Assembly (NCBI RefSeq): GCF_002149015.1
Contig: NZ_NGFO01000009.1
Span: 118,492 to 182,491 of the forward strand
Direction: 5' to 3'
DNA length: 64,000 nucleotides
DNA from: Gordonia lacunae
GTDB lineage: Bacteria; Actinomycetota; Actinomycetes; Mycobacteriales; Mycobacteriaceae
Position numbers and translations under genes: made by a program. Each line of letters starts with the position of its first letter. The first letter of the stretch is position 1. This document shows positions 26,429 through 34,770 of this stretch, piece by piece. A model generated the notes under the pieces. The model ran no database searches. It saw nothing but the letters and a program-made list of their open reading frames with translations, and was not told where the DNA came from.

Positions 26429-26448
26429 AGCACTTCATTGAAAGTGCT
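26429..26448. promoter_or_regulatory. inverted repeat upstream of secreted protein gene
   Basis: AGCACTT-N6-AAGTGCT is a perfect 7-bp dyad in an AT-richer patch about 140 bp before ATG 26587. It resembles a CIRCE element but has a 6-bp instead of a 9-bp spacer. The rest of the 262-bp gap shows nothing else. Confidence 0.4.
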
Positions 26449-26586
26449 AACGTCACAAACGCACAGGGCACGCTGCCAGGACAAACATCATTTCAGAGGT
26501 TGTGTGAGTGATGCGAGTACTCGTGACGAAAGCTGGCGGCTCCTTCGCGGCCAGATCAGTCCAGGAATCAAGCAGAGGGACCCATC

Positions 26587-27069
26587 ATGACCACATCACC
26601 AATCGCCACCCGCCTGGTCGTATTCGTGTCAGCGGTGCTGTTCGCGCTCGGCCTCGGCGTCGCGGCTGCACCGCAGGCCCAGGCACGTCCGACGCCCCCT
26701 GGCGGATCGACCGTCACGATGATCATGATCAACAAGACCGGCTGGGACCTGTCGCTGAGCGGATGGCCGTCCACCGACACCTGGGGAGGCAGCTCCTCGG
26801 CGACACAGTGGATCGATCCGCCCGCCCGAGTCCTTCCCCGCGGGGGCGTCGAGGTCGTGCGTGCCTGGTCGGCCAACCCCGCACACATGTCGGCCTCGGT
26901 CACGTACTCCAACACCTACCGGTGGGCGCACTGGCGCTACGAGTCCGAACTGAGCTGGGCACTCGGTTTCACCACCCTCGGTGACACCGGAGCCTCCGAC
27001 GGTGAGATCAACTTCGCACGCATCGACCGCTTCGGAGCACACTCCCAAGCGACGTACGTGCTGGGGTGA
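26587..27069 (+). CDS. small secreted protein, unknown function
   Basis: The product has 160 residues with a signal peptide (hydrophobic core about residues 10-28, cleavage after AQA at about 34). The mature part begins with a proline-rich segment and then beta-rich, tryptophan-rich sequence (MINKTGWDLSLSGWPS, YRWAHWRYESELSW). It has the look of a small jelly-roll or pore-forming-like exported domain, but I do not recognise a family. GAGGGA lies 7 nt before the ATG. A 7-bp hairpin (27091-27107) follows the stop. Confidence 0.7.
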   Translation: MTTSPIATRLVVFVSAVLFALGLGVAAAPQAQARPTPPGGSTVTMIMINKTGWDLSLSGWPSTDTWGGSSSATQWIDPPARVLPRGGVEVVRAWSANPAHMSASVTYSNTYRWAHWRYESELSWALGFTTLGDTGASDGEINFARIDRFGAHSQATYVLG

Positions 27070-27332
27070 TCGACGACATCGACTCGCCCGGATCACCTTC
27101 GGTGATCAGATGAATCGGTCGGTCTCGTTGCGGATAGGCAGCGTCCCCAGAGACCCCATGCCCGCGGCGCGCCAGGAACGCGATCGCGACCCGGGAGAGG
27201 CCACGAACATCGCCAACTCGTGACCGGCAGTCGCGCGTCGTCGGCACCAATCGGTGGGATCCGGCGACAGTGCAGCACCTGCTCGATCGCGTCACGCCGT
27301 CGTCCGGTGCGTTTCAGTGAGCGACAACGAAG

Positions 27333-27386
27333 CGGCCTCATCCGCCTTGCGGGTGAGGCCGTCTCATCCATTGTCTTCGGTGGAGC
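27333..27386 (-). repeat. att-like copy: tRNA 3' end and terminator hairpin, left side
   Basis: Positions 27347-27386 match 29960-29998 at 35 of 40 aligned columns. On the minus strand the copy reads GCTCCACCGAA, as at the end of the tRNA-Ala gene, then a 13-bp hairpin with one mismatch (27333-27361). Beyond GCTCC it no longer matches the tRNA. The rest of 27070-27662 has no convincing gene. Confidence 0.5.
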
Positions 27387-27662
27387 CCAACCTCAGGCCC
27401 AGTCAGTGCGAATCGCCCTGTGTGCCAGCCCCTTTGATGGTCAGCAGTTCCGCCGACCCAGCTCAGAGCCATGCCCGAGCGCGTATCAAGCTCCTCAGCG
27501 TGGGTCCGGCCCATCCGCTTTCCATGGATCAAACGTGGGTTGTGGGATCTCCACAGAGACGACGAAACGCGCCCCGATCCCCCTCAGCACCAGTAGGCCG
27601 ACGGCTCGATACGCTCGCGCAGACGACAGCGCGGCGCCGGGTACGCCCGATATGATCCGCGA

Positions 27663-28436
27663 ATGTCACAGCTGCCGCCCCCTTGGCCATCGAACCCCGG
27701 ATGGCATCGCGATCCTGAAGACCCGGAGATGATTCGGTGGTGGGACGGGTACCAATGGACAGCCAATCGCCAGCCGACTCCCCCGCCGTCGGCACCCCTT
27801 CCGCCGTACCCCCAGCGCAAAAAGTCAGGCGCCGCCAAGCCACTGCTCATAATCGGTGGATCACTCTTTGCGTTCCTTCTGGTCGTGGGTTCCTGTGCGG
27901 CAGTCATAGGTTCATCCGGTAGCGATTCGAGTAGCGCGCGCAGCAGCTCGACAGTGACCGCGGACGGGTCCGGGTCCGTGACCATCTTCGCGCCCGATCC
28001 ATCCGCCGCTGCTGCCGCATCTAGATCGGCGGCGGCCGCGCGCGAACAGCGCGACCGGGAGTTCCGGCGGCTCACGAACAAGGCGTCTTACCGCACCGTC
28101 ACATCAAGGGACTGGCAGCTCGTCGCAAAGGATCCCGGCGCATACAAGGGTGAGTTGTATGTGATTCACGGACGAGTGGTCCAGGCCGACGCCGCGACCG
28201 GCACGTTTCAAATCAGGGTGAACACCGACGGTCAGCAGGTCGACGTCTACGACTTCGACATCAACACGATCGTGACGGCTGGCCTCGCGTCGTTCAAAGA
28301 GGTCGTCGAGGATGACCTCGTGACGTTATGGGTAGGCGTCACCGGGTCGGAAACCTACGACACGACGATGGGCGGGTCTGTTACAGCACCGAAGGTCGAG
28401 GCCAACATCGTCGAGGTCTACGGCAACGCGGGGTAG
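27663..28436 (+). CDS. DUF2510 membrane-anchored protein
   Basis: The product has 257 residues. The N-terminus carries the DUF2510 motif (PGWHRDPEDPEMIRWWDGYQ), a short Trp-rich domain common in actinobacterial membrane proteins. A proline-rich linker, one helix (about residues 60-82) and a Ser/Ala-rich stretch follow. The extracytoplasmic C-terminal domain of about 110 residues (WQLVAKDPGAYKGE, then YVIHGRVVQADAATG) looks like an OB-fold. The function is unknown. It lies inside the decayed island. Confidence 0.75.
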   Translation: MSQLPPPWPSNPGWHRDPEDPEMIRWWDGYQWTANRQPTPPPSAPLPPYPQRKKSGAAKPLLIIGGSLFAFLLVVGSCAAVIGSSGSDSSSARSSSTVTADGSGSVTIFAPDPSAAAAASRSAAAAREQRDREFRRLTNKASYRTVTSRDWQLVAKDPGAYKGELYVIHGRVVQADAATGTFQIRVNTDGQQVDVYDFDINTIVTAGLASFKEVVEDDLVTLWVGVTGSETYDTTMGGSVTAPKVEANIVEVYGNAG

Positions 28437-28593
28437 CACTCGCCCCGCCAATAGGGAAGCCTCTCGCTCTCCTTGCTGAGACCGGGGCGCTTCGTCGTGT
28501 CCGGACTCTATCGAAAGGCGAGGACGTCCGGTGGAGTGTCGCGGGATGCCCTCGCGGAGAGGTAGTTCCAGTCAGGTCTTTGAGCTCGTGTCG

Positions 28594-28599
28594 TACAGT
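28594..28599 (+). promoter_or_regulatory. -10 element of a likely leaderless promoter
   Basis: TACAGT, followed by exactly 7 nt and ATG 28607, matches the TAnnnT-N7-start arrangement of leaderless mycobacterial transcripts. No Shine-Dalgarno sequence is present. Confidence 0.5.
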
Positions 28600-28606
28600 G
28601 CCGGAA

Positions 28607-29089
28607 ATGAAAACTGCACGAATCTCCCTCACCTTCGCCGCCGCCGGCGTCCTCGCACTCTCGGGCTGCTCAAGCGACGACTCGGGCAGCACTGAGACGA
28701 CGACCACCGCGACGGGGTCAACGACCGCGGAATCGGCCGGTGCCGAAAGGTCGCCCATCACAACCTCGTCGACGGTTCGGATCACTGCAGATGCTGTCAT
28801 CGCCGCGGCCCGACGACTCGGATTCGCCTGTAGCGCCGAAGAGCAGGCAACTTTCTGCAGCAGCGAGGCCGGCGAGAACTGGCAGATTCGGACCTCACCC
28901 GCTGGCGATGGCGACAGAGCATTCGTGCAAGCAGCATGCGAGGCCGGGGTCGGCAGTGATGGTCGCGTACTCACGAACGGCACCACAGTTGTGGTCTACG
29001 TGGGCAACGAGGGCCAGGGTCTGCAGGAGTTCAACCGGCAGCTCGCCGGCGAGGGTGTTGAGGGCCTCACGCTCGTTGACTACTGCTAG
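28607..29089 (+). CDS. small lipoprotein, unknown function
   Basis: The product has 160 residues with a lipoprotein signal and lipobox LALSGC at about residues 17-22. A Thr/Ser-rich linker and a folded domain of about 100 residues follow. Its cysteines (in GFACSAEEQATFC, ACEAGVG and the final DYC) probably form two disulfides, and the spacing resembles other small actinobacterial surface lipoproteins. The start at 28607 is set by the leaderless -10 element and signal peptide. It lies in the decayed island between the DUF2510 gene and the gene fragments. Confidence 0.7.
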   Translation: MKTARISLTFAAAGVLALSGCSSDDSGSTETTTTATGSTTAESAGAERSPITTSSTVRITADAVIAAARRLGFACSAEEQATFCSSEAGENWQIRTSPAGDGDRAFVQAACEAGVGSDGRVLTNGTTVVVYVGNEGQGLQEFNRQLAGEGVEGLTLVDYC

Positions 29090-29342
29090 GAGCCCCTCAA
29101 CGACAAGTTGGATTGCAACATTGAGTGGGCAAGGTACCTCGCACGCATGCAGACCGAGCCCGTCATCGCCCAGTACCTATAAGCAGTCCACGCCGATGAC
29201 ACTCTGCACGCGTTCAACAACCCGCTGTCAACCCGCGACCGACGCCCACCTCGTTGAGGTCGACCACGTGGTCGCCAATGACGGCACGCCGGTCATCATC
29301 CACTCGATGCGCCCGCCCCGACCCAGTTCATGAGGTGATGGC
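29090..29342 (+). other. gene remnants without an intact frame
   Basis: Short stretches read like protein in changing frames, for example IEWARYLARMQTEPVIAQYL followed at once by a stop, and HLVEVDHVVANDGTPVIIH. No start, ribosome site or complete frame links them. They are most simply decayed coding sequence of the former island; the original family cannot be named. Confidence 0.4.
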
Positions 29343-29349
29343 TATGCCA

Positions 29350-29600
29350 CACAATCGATGACATCCTCGCCCACGCCGACGAACTGGCCTCCCGATTCGA
29401 GAACGACTGCGAGCCCACCAGCAGCTCGGCCGTCGACGCCCTCGACGGACTGAGTAAGGCCGCTCGTCGAAGCTGCCAACGCAGAGTAGAACGCGCGCCT
29501 GTATGTGCAGCAAGCCCGGACACGGGGCAAGTCGTGGGCTGCGATCGGCGGCGTCCTTGGGACCAGTGGTGAAGGAGCACGGCAGCGGGACACCATCGTG
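29350..29600 (+). pseudogene. decayed small helix-turn-helix-like gene
   Basis: One frame reads DDILAHADELASRFEN from 29357 and then the frame shifts. A second frame carries an in-frame TAG and then LYVQQARTRGKSWAAIGGVL and TSGEGARQR. The SWAAIG..LG.S...ARQR pattern is typical of a small actinobacterial helix-turn-helix family (about 90-120 residues). With both a frameshift and a nonsense codon it cannot make a whole product. Confidence 0.5.
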
Positions 29601-29738
29601 AAGACTCCACCCCCCGGGACCCGCCACCACGATTACCCAGGCGACGAAGAAGGCCCCGGCCGAGTCGGCGGCCGGCACCCGGTAGCTCCCACGTTCTACG
29701 ACCATCTCCGCTGAGGAGGGTGATTCACCGTCGAGTGG

Positions 29739-29969
29739 GTGACGCTGAGAACGTTTCGCAAGACGATCGCGACGATCTTCGCTGACGAGATCGGCATGGA
29801 GGCGGCGGCCGAGCATCTCGGCCACACGTCCCAAGAGATCACGCGCCGGCACTGCGTGCAGCGCAAGCTGGTCACCAGCGATGTGCGCACGCGCTCGATC
29901 GCCTCGCCCCGTTTCTCGTGTGTTCACCGTGGGTGCCACGAAAAACGGCCCCACCCGGGTTGCGGGTGA
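29739..29969 (+). pseudogene. C-terminal remnant of a tyrosine recombinase (integrase)
   Basis: About 50 residues match the end of phage/ICE integrases: TLRTFRKTIATIF (box II region), a helix, then EHLGHTSQEITRRHCVQR. The usual box II His (PHTFRKT) is Arg here. The catalytic Tyr of the expected RRHYV is Cys, and the whole N-terminal part is gone. The fragment is dead. It points toward the tRNA-Ala gene 24 bp away, the standard position of an integrase beside its attachment site. Confidence 0.7.
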
Positions 29970-29975
29970 GGCCGT
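29945..29975 (-). terminator. intrinsic terminator of tRNA-Ala
   Basis: On the minus strand, ACGGCCTCACCCG pairs with CGGGTGGGGCCGT (13 bp, one mismatch, 5-nt loop), followed directly by five T residues. It starts 18 nt after the tRNA 3' end. Confidence 0.8.
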
Positions 29976-29998
29976 CTGATCTGCTGTTTCGGTGGAGC
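29960..29998 (-). repeat. att-like copy, right side (tRNA 3' end and terminator arm)
   Basis: This stretch is the partner of 27347-27386 and contains the last bases of the tRNA-Ala gene and one arm of its terminator. The two copies bound the 2.6-kb decayed region. Confidence 0.5.
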
Positions 29999-30065
29999 TA
30001 TGGGGAATCGAACCCCAGACCTACTCGATGCGAACGAGTCGCGCTACCAACTGCGCCATAGCCCC
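29993..30065 (-). tRNA. tRNA-Ala (anticodon CGC)
   Basis: The 73-nt cloverleaf has acceptor GGGGCTA/TAGCTCC with the G3:U70 alanine identity pair. The D arm is GCGC...GCGC and the anticodon stem ACTCG/CGAGT holds the loop TTCGCAT. The T arm is TGGGG-TTCGATT-CCCCA, with discriminator A. CCA is not encoded. The anticodon CGC reads GCG codons. Confidence 0.95.
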
Positions 30066-30151
30066 GGGAGGTCTTGCGACCAACCGCGAGCCACTTTATC
30101 AGCCCGGGGTCGCCTACTCCCAAACGGCCGGTCCGCGGCTAGGGTGGGTGC

Positions 30152-30895
30152 GTGCCTCGGATGTCTGATCAGCAGTTGGCCGGAGTTCTCGACAATGTGG
30201 TTGGGGTGATCAATCCCGTCCTCGATGCGCTCGCCGAGCGGGACCCCCTCGGGCTGAAGGGGCATACCTTCCATGACGACGACCATCCCGACTCGCGCCT
30301 GCAGCAGGCCCAGCACGCCGCGTCGAAGCTGCTCGACGTCGCCGAGTGGCCGGGCACCAAGGGCTGGTCGGAGCGGTCGATGCACAAGCGCGCGAGCTGG
30401 TGGGTCACCCGGATCGGCACGCTGAACACCGGCGCCGTGGCGTTCCCGGGAGTGTTCGGCGTATGGGCGAAACGGTTACCGATCACCCCGTACCTGGGTT
30501 TCGCCAACCAGGCCATGGTGCTGGTGGCGATCGCCCGCGAGTACGAGGTCACCGATCGCAAGCGGCAGGTGCAGCTACTCGCGTCGGTGCTGTGCAAACG
30601 CGACCTCACCAACCCCGACGTCACCGCGGAGTCCGGGAAGTCCCTGCCGCCGGAACCGAAGGAACGCGAGAAGTCGCTGTTCGCCGCGATCTGGGATGCG
30701 GCGAAGCTGCTTCGCGCCGTCGACGACGAATTCGAGAAGCGTCCCCAGCCGATGGCGCTGTTCCGCATGCTCGCCTACATCCCCGTCGTCGGGGCCCCGG
30801 CAACCTACCTCGGCGAGCGCATCGCGCTCTCGAAGGCTGCGAAAGCCGGTCAGGCGTGGCTGGATTCGCATGGCAAGCCGGCGCTGACCACGTAG
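30152..30895 (+). CDS. conserved hypothetical protein
   Basis: The product has 247 residues, mostly helical, with a moderately hydrophobic stretch (TGAVAFPGVFGVWAKRLPIT, about residues 93-112) and a second near 205-220. I do not recognise the family. The GTG at 30152 is chosen: a TAGGGT -10 ends 6 nt upstream, suggesting a leaderless mRNA. ATG 30161 is an alternative. It sits just outside the tRNA-Ala island boundary. Confidence 0.68.
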   Translation: MPRMSDQQLAGVLDNVVGVINPVLDALAERDPLGLKGHTFHDDDHPDSRLQQAQHAASKLLDVAEWPGTKGWSERSMHKRASWWVTRIGTLNTGAVAFPGVFGVWAKRLPITPYLGFANQAMVLVAIAREYEVTDRKRQVQLLASVLCKRDLTNPDVTAESGKSLPPEPKEREKSLFAAIWDAAKLLRAVDDEFEKRPQPMALFRMLAYIPVVGAPATYLGERIALSKAAKAGQAWLDSHGKPALTT

Positions 30896-30914
30896 AAACC
30901 CCGCCTCAGAAACA

Positions 30915-30955
30915 GTTCAGCAGTAGGTATCGATGAGCGATACCCACTGCTGAAC
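30915..30955. terminator. hairpin between convergent genes
   Basis: GTTCAGCAGTAGGTATCG and CGATACCCACTGCTGAAC form an 18-bp stem with one mismatch and a 5-nt loop, lying between the ends of the convergent genes at 30895 and 30985. No strong T run follows, so it could also be a bidirectional terminator of low efficiency or a protein-binding dyad. Confidence 0.6.
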
Positions 30956-30984
30956 GAGTCTGTCGTGGACGGGATCTACGCAGC

Positions 30985-32265
30985 TCAGCCGACGCGGCGG
31001 TACTGCAGGTCTTCGCGGTCCATCCGACGCCGTTGGAAGGGCGGGATGTGGTCGAACACCGGGTCCTCGTCGTCGATCTCGAGAACCGTTGCACCACCGG
31101 GGCGCCGAAGTCGCGGAGGCGGGGGCGCGGCAGCGAACTCCGGGACCGCGGCGGCGCGTCGACGACGCTCCTCCTCGGCGCGCGCCGACCGCTTGGCACG
31201 AGCAAGGCGCTGCGCTCGGATCTGCTGCTCGGTCTTCACCGCGCGGCGCAGGTACGCGAGGTAGCCCACGAGGAGCAGCCCGAGCACGCCGGTGGCCACC
31301 CAGCCGGGCGTCCCCATGACGACGCCGGCCACGATCGCCAGCAACACCAGTACGAACAACCCCAGCGTGACGCGCTGACGCTCCCGGTACTTGAGCTCGC
31401 GTTCCTTCTCCGACGAGTAGATGCTCCGCCCGGATCGTCGACCGGTCGACGAACGCGCCGCCGGACGGCTGTCCTCGACCTCGTCGACCGCGACCTCGTC
31501 GGTCTCGTCTTCGTGAGTCTCATCTTCGTCGACCGCGGACGGGACCTCGGTGTGCCGCGAGCCGCGGGCGTAGTCGTCGTACTCGTCTTCGTCGAGTTCG
31601 TCTGTCGCGTCGTCGTATTCGGCGTCGTCTGAATCGTCGTACTCGTACTCGGCGACCTCGGAGTCGTCGTACTCCGCGCCGTCGACGTCGTCCTCGTACT
31701 CGGCGTCAGCGTCGGCCTCTGCCACATCCACGAAGTCGTCGTCGTGCTCAGCGCCTTCGGACGTGTCGTCCGCCTCGTCCGCAACGGTCTCGTCGACCTC
31801 GGCGTCGAGATCCCCGTCGAGGTCCGCGGAGACGTCATTCTCCACCGGCTCGTCGTCGGCCGCCGTCGTCCTGGGTTCGGTGTCGTCGTCCACGGATTCG
31901 ACTGACGACTTCTCTGCTGTCGGCTTCTCGACCTTGGCGCTGCCGGAGCGGCGCATCCGGGCCGTGGGCTTGGTCTCGTCCACATCCGCCGCGTCGTCCT
32001 CGGGTGCCACGTCGGTGTCCTTCTCGAGCGTCGCGGTAGCGCTGCGACGCGAGGACTTCCAGGACGGGTCGTGCGGGTGACGGGCCGACGACCGGCGTCG
32101 GTTCCCCGATGCGGTCGTGGCACGCGACCCACCACGGTGCAGCAGACGGGTCTTGCGCGCCGCGTCGGTCGACTTCAGGATCTGCGGACGTCCCTTGATG
32201 ACCATCGGGACCAGCACGAAGAGCCAGACCGCGACGAGACAGACCCACAGTACGGAGTTGGGCAT
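30985..32265 (-). CDS. glpR: GlpR/SepX-type membrane receptor for gephyrin-like protein
   Basis: The product has 426 residues. An N-terminal helix (MPNSVLWVCLVAVWLFVLVP) is followed by about 270 residues of very acidic low-complexity sequence (AEYDDSEVAEYEYDD). Two more helices lie near residues 300-318 and 322-342, and a basic C-terminal tail ends LQYRRVG. This matches Rv0996 of M. tuberculosis and corynebacterial GlpR, the membrane partner of the MoeA-like protein Glp in septum formation, and streptomycete SepX. The glp gene lies at 34909-36213. The role in cell division is taken from the family. Confidence 0.82.
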   Translation of the reverse strand: MPNSVLWVCLVAVWLFVLVPMVIKGRPQILKSTDAARKTRLLHRGGSRATTASGNRRRSSARHPHDPSWKSSRRSATATLEKDTDVAPEDDAADVDETKPTARMRRSGSAKVEKPTAEKSSVESVDDDTEPRTTAADDEPVENDVSADLDGDLDAEVDETVADEADDTSEGAEHDDDFVDVAEADADAEYEDDVDGAEYDDSEVAEYEYDDSDDAEYDDATDELDEDEYDDYARGSRHTEVPSAVDEDETHEDETDEVAVDEVEDSRPAARSSTGRRSGRSIYSSEKERELKYRERQRVTLGLFVLVLLAIVAGVVMGTPGWVATGVLGLLLVGYLAYLRRAVKTEQQIRAQRLARAKRSARAEEERRRRAAAVPEFAAAPPPPRLRRPGGATVLEIDDEDPVFDHIPPFQRRRMDREDLQYRRVG

Positions 32266-32412
32266 GCGACTCTCCCTTCATTCACTCTGGTCACACGAGG
32301 CCACTCCACAATCTAGGGCGACGGCACGTCAGCGCCGGGTAGACGCGCCGGGGCACAGGCGAATCGGGCCCGTTTCACACACGCCTCTCAGCAACTCCGG
32401 CGCGCCGGGGGG

Positions 32413-33081
32413 TCAGTGCGCGCGGAACCGGGCGTCCACCGCGACGGCGATCTCGATGTCGTCGGTGCGCAGGTCGAGTGACGGCGACGACGGCGGCCCG
32501 GCGGCGACCGCCAGCGGCATGGCCCGACGCGGTGACGGCACCGCCCCCGAGGCCATGTCCGGGTCGGACAGGAGCACAGGCGTCACCGGCCCACGTCCCA
32601 CCGCATCGGAATAGGCCTGCGCCTTTCCGATCGCATCGTCGACCGCGGCCCGACGCAGGTCCCGTTCGCGGTCACGCCGGGTCTCTTCGCGGAGGTCCCA
32701 GTCGACGTCACCGATCTCGACGGCGTCGACTGCGGCCCAGAGGTCGATGAACTCCGACAACCTCTCGAAGTCGACGAACTCGGCTTCGATGCGGATGCGC
32801 GTGTTGTACACCAGGTCCCGCCGCTCACCGGACTCCGAGTACGGGCGATAGGAGCACACCCGGACCGAATCTGCGGTCCACCGGGACACTGCGCCTCCCG
32901 TCTCGTGGTCGGCCAGCGCATGCGTCAGATCGGTGTGGACCTCGACCGCCCGCGTGTACACGGCCGGTTTGTCCGGACCCTCCACCCGCACCACGAGATG
33001 AAGGATCCCGCGTTCGGGCCGGTAGCGTCCGCGAGCGTTGCCGCGGACGACGATCTCGAGTTCGTCGATGTGCTCGGTCAT
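32413..33081 (-). CDS. SIMPL (DUF541) domain protein
   Basis: The product has 222 residues and a single SIMPL domain (about residues 6-215): an opening IVVRGNARGRYRPERG strand pair, a YNTRIRIEAEFVDFERLSEFI middle (read in parts) and a conserved RRAAVDDAIGKAQAYSDAVG helix. No signal peptide is visible, so it is probably cytoplasmic. The function of the family is unsettled. It is divergent from the ankyrin lipoprotein with only 11 bp between the longest starts. Confidence 0.85.
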   Translation of the reverse strand: MTEHIDELEIVVRGNARGRYRPERGILHLVVRVEGPDKPAVYTRAVEVHTDLTHALADHETGGAVSRWTADSVRVCSYRPYSESGERRDLVYNTRIRIEAEFVDFERLSEFIDLWAAVDAVEIGDVDWDLREETRRDRERDLRRAAVDDAIGKAQAYSDAVGRGPVTPVLLSDPDMASGAVPSPRRAMPLAVAAGPPSSPSLDLRTDDIEIAVAVDARFRAH

Positions 33082-33092
33082 TCCGAGAGCCT

Positions 33093-33971
33093 ATGCGTCG
33101 ACGAGCCGATCCGGACTATCGTCGAAATCGGGCATTCGGCGCAGAGGTGGAGGCAGACGGCGTGCGGGCAGACGGCGTGGCGGCGAGCAGCACGGTGCCG
33201 GTGCACCGATTGGTGGCATTGTGCGCGACCGCGATGTCGGTGTGCATGCTCGCCGGGTGCGGCTGGATCGCCGACATCGTCTCGGTGCGGGCGGACGCGG
33301 CCGACTACTTCACCGCGCCCACCGTTGCCCTGCTCGACGCCGCCCGGCGCGACGACCAGGCGCAGATCCGATCCCTGGTGGCCGCCGGCGCCGACCTCGA
33401 CGAACAGGGCGGCGATCCGGACACCGACCCGCGCCGGGTGAACATCACCCCGCTGCAATGGGCGGTGGAATTCGAACCGCCGACGGCCGTGGGCGCCCTC
33501 CTCCGTGCGGGAGCCGACCCCCACCGGCCGGGTGCCGGCCGATACAACGCCGTCGCCTACAGCGTGCTGCTCGACCGTTTCCGGGCCTTCCGCACCTTCG
33601 TCGAGTTCGACGCCGGACTGGTCGAGGCGTCGGACCGGATCGGTGGCAACGTCGTCCATACCGCGGTCCGTCATCGGCGCGGCGACGCCTTGCGCCTGTT
33701 GATCGACCGCGGTGCCGACCTCGACTCCGTGCAACCACTGGCCGGGCGGACGCCGCTGTTCACCGCGGCCGACGTCCTCAACATCGACCATTGCCTGATC
33801 CTGCTGCGGGCGGGCGCCGATGGCGCACACCGGGATCAGCGCGGTTCGACCTTCCTGCCCGCGCTGTACACCGCCGACGATTCCATCCGGACGGGTTCGT
33901 ATCTCCGCACTCGAGCGGCGATCGAATCCGAGATGCGCGCGCGGGACTTCCCCATCGAGACCGGCCGCTGA
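33093..33971 (+). CDS. ankyrin-repeat lipoprotein
   Basis: The product has 292 residues as annotated. A hydrophobic segment ends in the lipobox CMLAGC at about residues 51-56; a GTG at 33162 would give a normal-length lipoprotein signal and is probably the true start. The mature part holds four or five ankyrin repeats (AARRDDQAQIRSLVAAGADL, TPLQWAVEFE..., TPLFTAADVLNIDHCLILLR). It would sit on the outer face of the inner membrane and bind a protein partner, unknown here. It converges on rimJ. Confidence 0.78.
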   Translation: MRRRADPDYRRNRAFGAEVEADGVRADGVAASSTVPVHRLVALCATAMSVCMLAGCGWIADIVSVRADAADYFTAPTVALLDAARRDDQAQIRSLVAAGADLDEQGGDPDTDPRRVNITPLQWAVEFEPPTAVGALLRAGADPHRPGAGRYNAVAYSVLLDRFRAFRTFVEFDAGLVEASDRIGGNVVHTAVRHRRGDALRLLIDRGADLDSVQPLAGRTPLFTAADVLNIDHCLILLRAGADGAHRDQRGSTFLPALYTADDSIRTGSYLRTRAAIESEMRARDFPIETGR

Positions 33972-34023
33972 CACGATCCGCGCCGCTGCTCATCGGCGGC
34001 GGTGCGGGCAGATCCCCACCGGC

Positions 34024-34704
34024 TCACTGGAACGTCGCGCGGCCCGCCCGGACCAGCGCCTCGGCCGCGCTGCCGGCCACTTCCTCGGCCGTGAGCGCGA
34101 ACAGCATGTGGTCTCGCCAGCGCTTGTTGACGTCCATGTAGCGCAGTAGCAGACCCTCTTGCCGGAACCCGATGTTGGTCAACACCTTCTGGGACGCCTC
34201 GTTGGTCGGCTGCACCGTCGCGTCGAGCCGGTGCAGGCCGACGGCACCGAAGCAGTGGTCGACCCCGAGCGCCACGGCGGCGGTCGCGATGCCGTTGCCG
34301 GCGAAGGCCGAGTCGACCCAGTAACCGATCCACGCGGTCCGCACCGCGCCGCGCTGGATGTTCCCCACGGTCAGCTGTCCGACGTACCGGCCGTCGAGCT
34401 CGATGACGAACGGAAGCAGGGCGCCACGCTTCGCCTCGGACTTCAGCACCGCGAACAGCGGCGGCCACGATCCCGGCTGATGGCGTTCGGCCCAACTCCC
34501 CACGCCGGTCGGTTCCCACGGCAGCAGGGCGTTCTGGTTGCGGATCCGCAACTCGCTCCACGTCTTGGCGTCGCGCATCTTCACCGGCCGCAGCGTCACC
34601 GTGCCGGTCCGGGTGCGCAGCGGCCCGAGAGTTGCCGGCCAGCCCGGGCTTCCCTGATTGCCGCTCAACCACCTGAACACGAGAAGAAGTTTATGCGCAG
34701 TCAC
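34024..34704 (-). CDS. rimJ: RimJ/RimL-type GNAT acetyltransferase
   Basis: The product has 226 residues with a GNAT fold from about residue 30. GTVTLRPVKMRDAKTWSELR opens it, GYWVDSAFAGNGIATAAVAL carries the acetyl-CoA pyrophosphate loop, and ATVQPTNEASQKVLTNIGF closes it. It acetylates an N-terminal or other amine of an unidentified protein. Both GTG 34704 and GTG 34680 are possible starts. Gene order galU-glp-rimJ matches M. tuberculosis Rv0993-Rv0995. Confidence 0.88.
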   Translation of the reverse strand: MTAHKLLLVFRWLSGNQGSPGWPATLGPLRTRTGTVTLRPVKMRDAKTWSELRIRNQNALLPWEPTGVGSWAERHQPGSWPPLFAVLKSEAKRGALLPFVIELDGRYVGQLTVGNIQRGAVRTAWIGYWVDSAFAGNGIATAAVALGVDHCFGAVGLHRLDATVQPTNEASQKVLTNIGFRQEGLLLRYMDVNKRWRDHMLFALTAEEVAGSAAEALVRAGRATFQ

Positions 34705-34770
34705 AGTGGCGTCGGCATGAGACCTGAATCTCGAACCAGGGTGGCGTCGACTCGGCTCCTCGCTCCGCTC

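Noticed and set aside
26427..26450. A second CIRCE element
   Set aside because: The arms TCAGCACTT and AAGTGCTAA look similar but the spacer is 6 instead of 9 bp and the gene downstream is not a chaperone.
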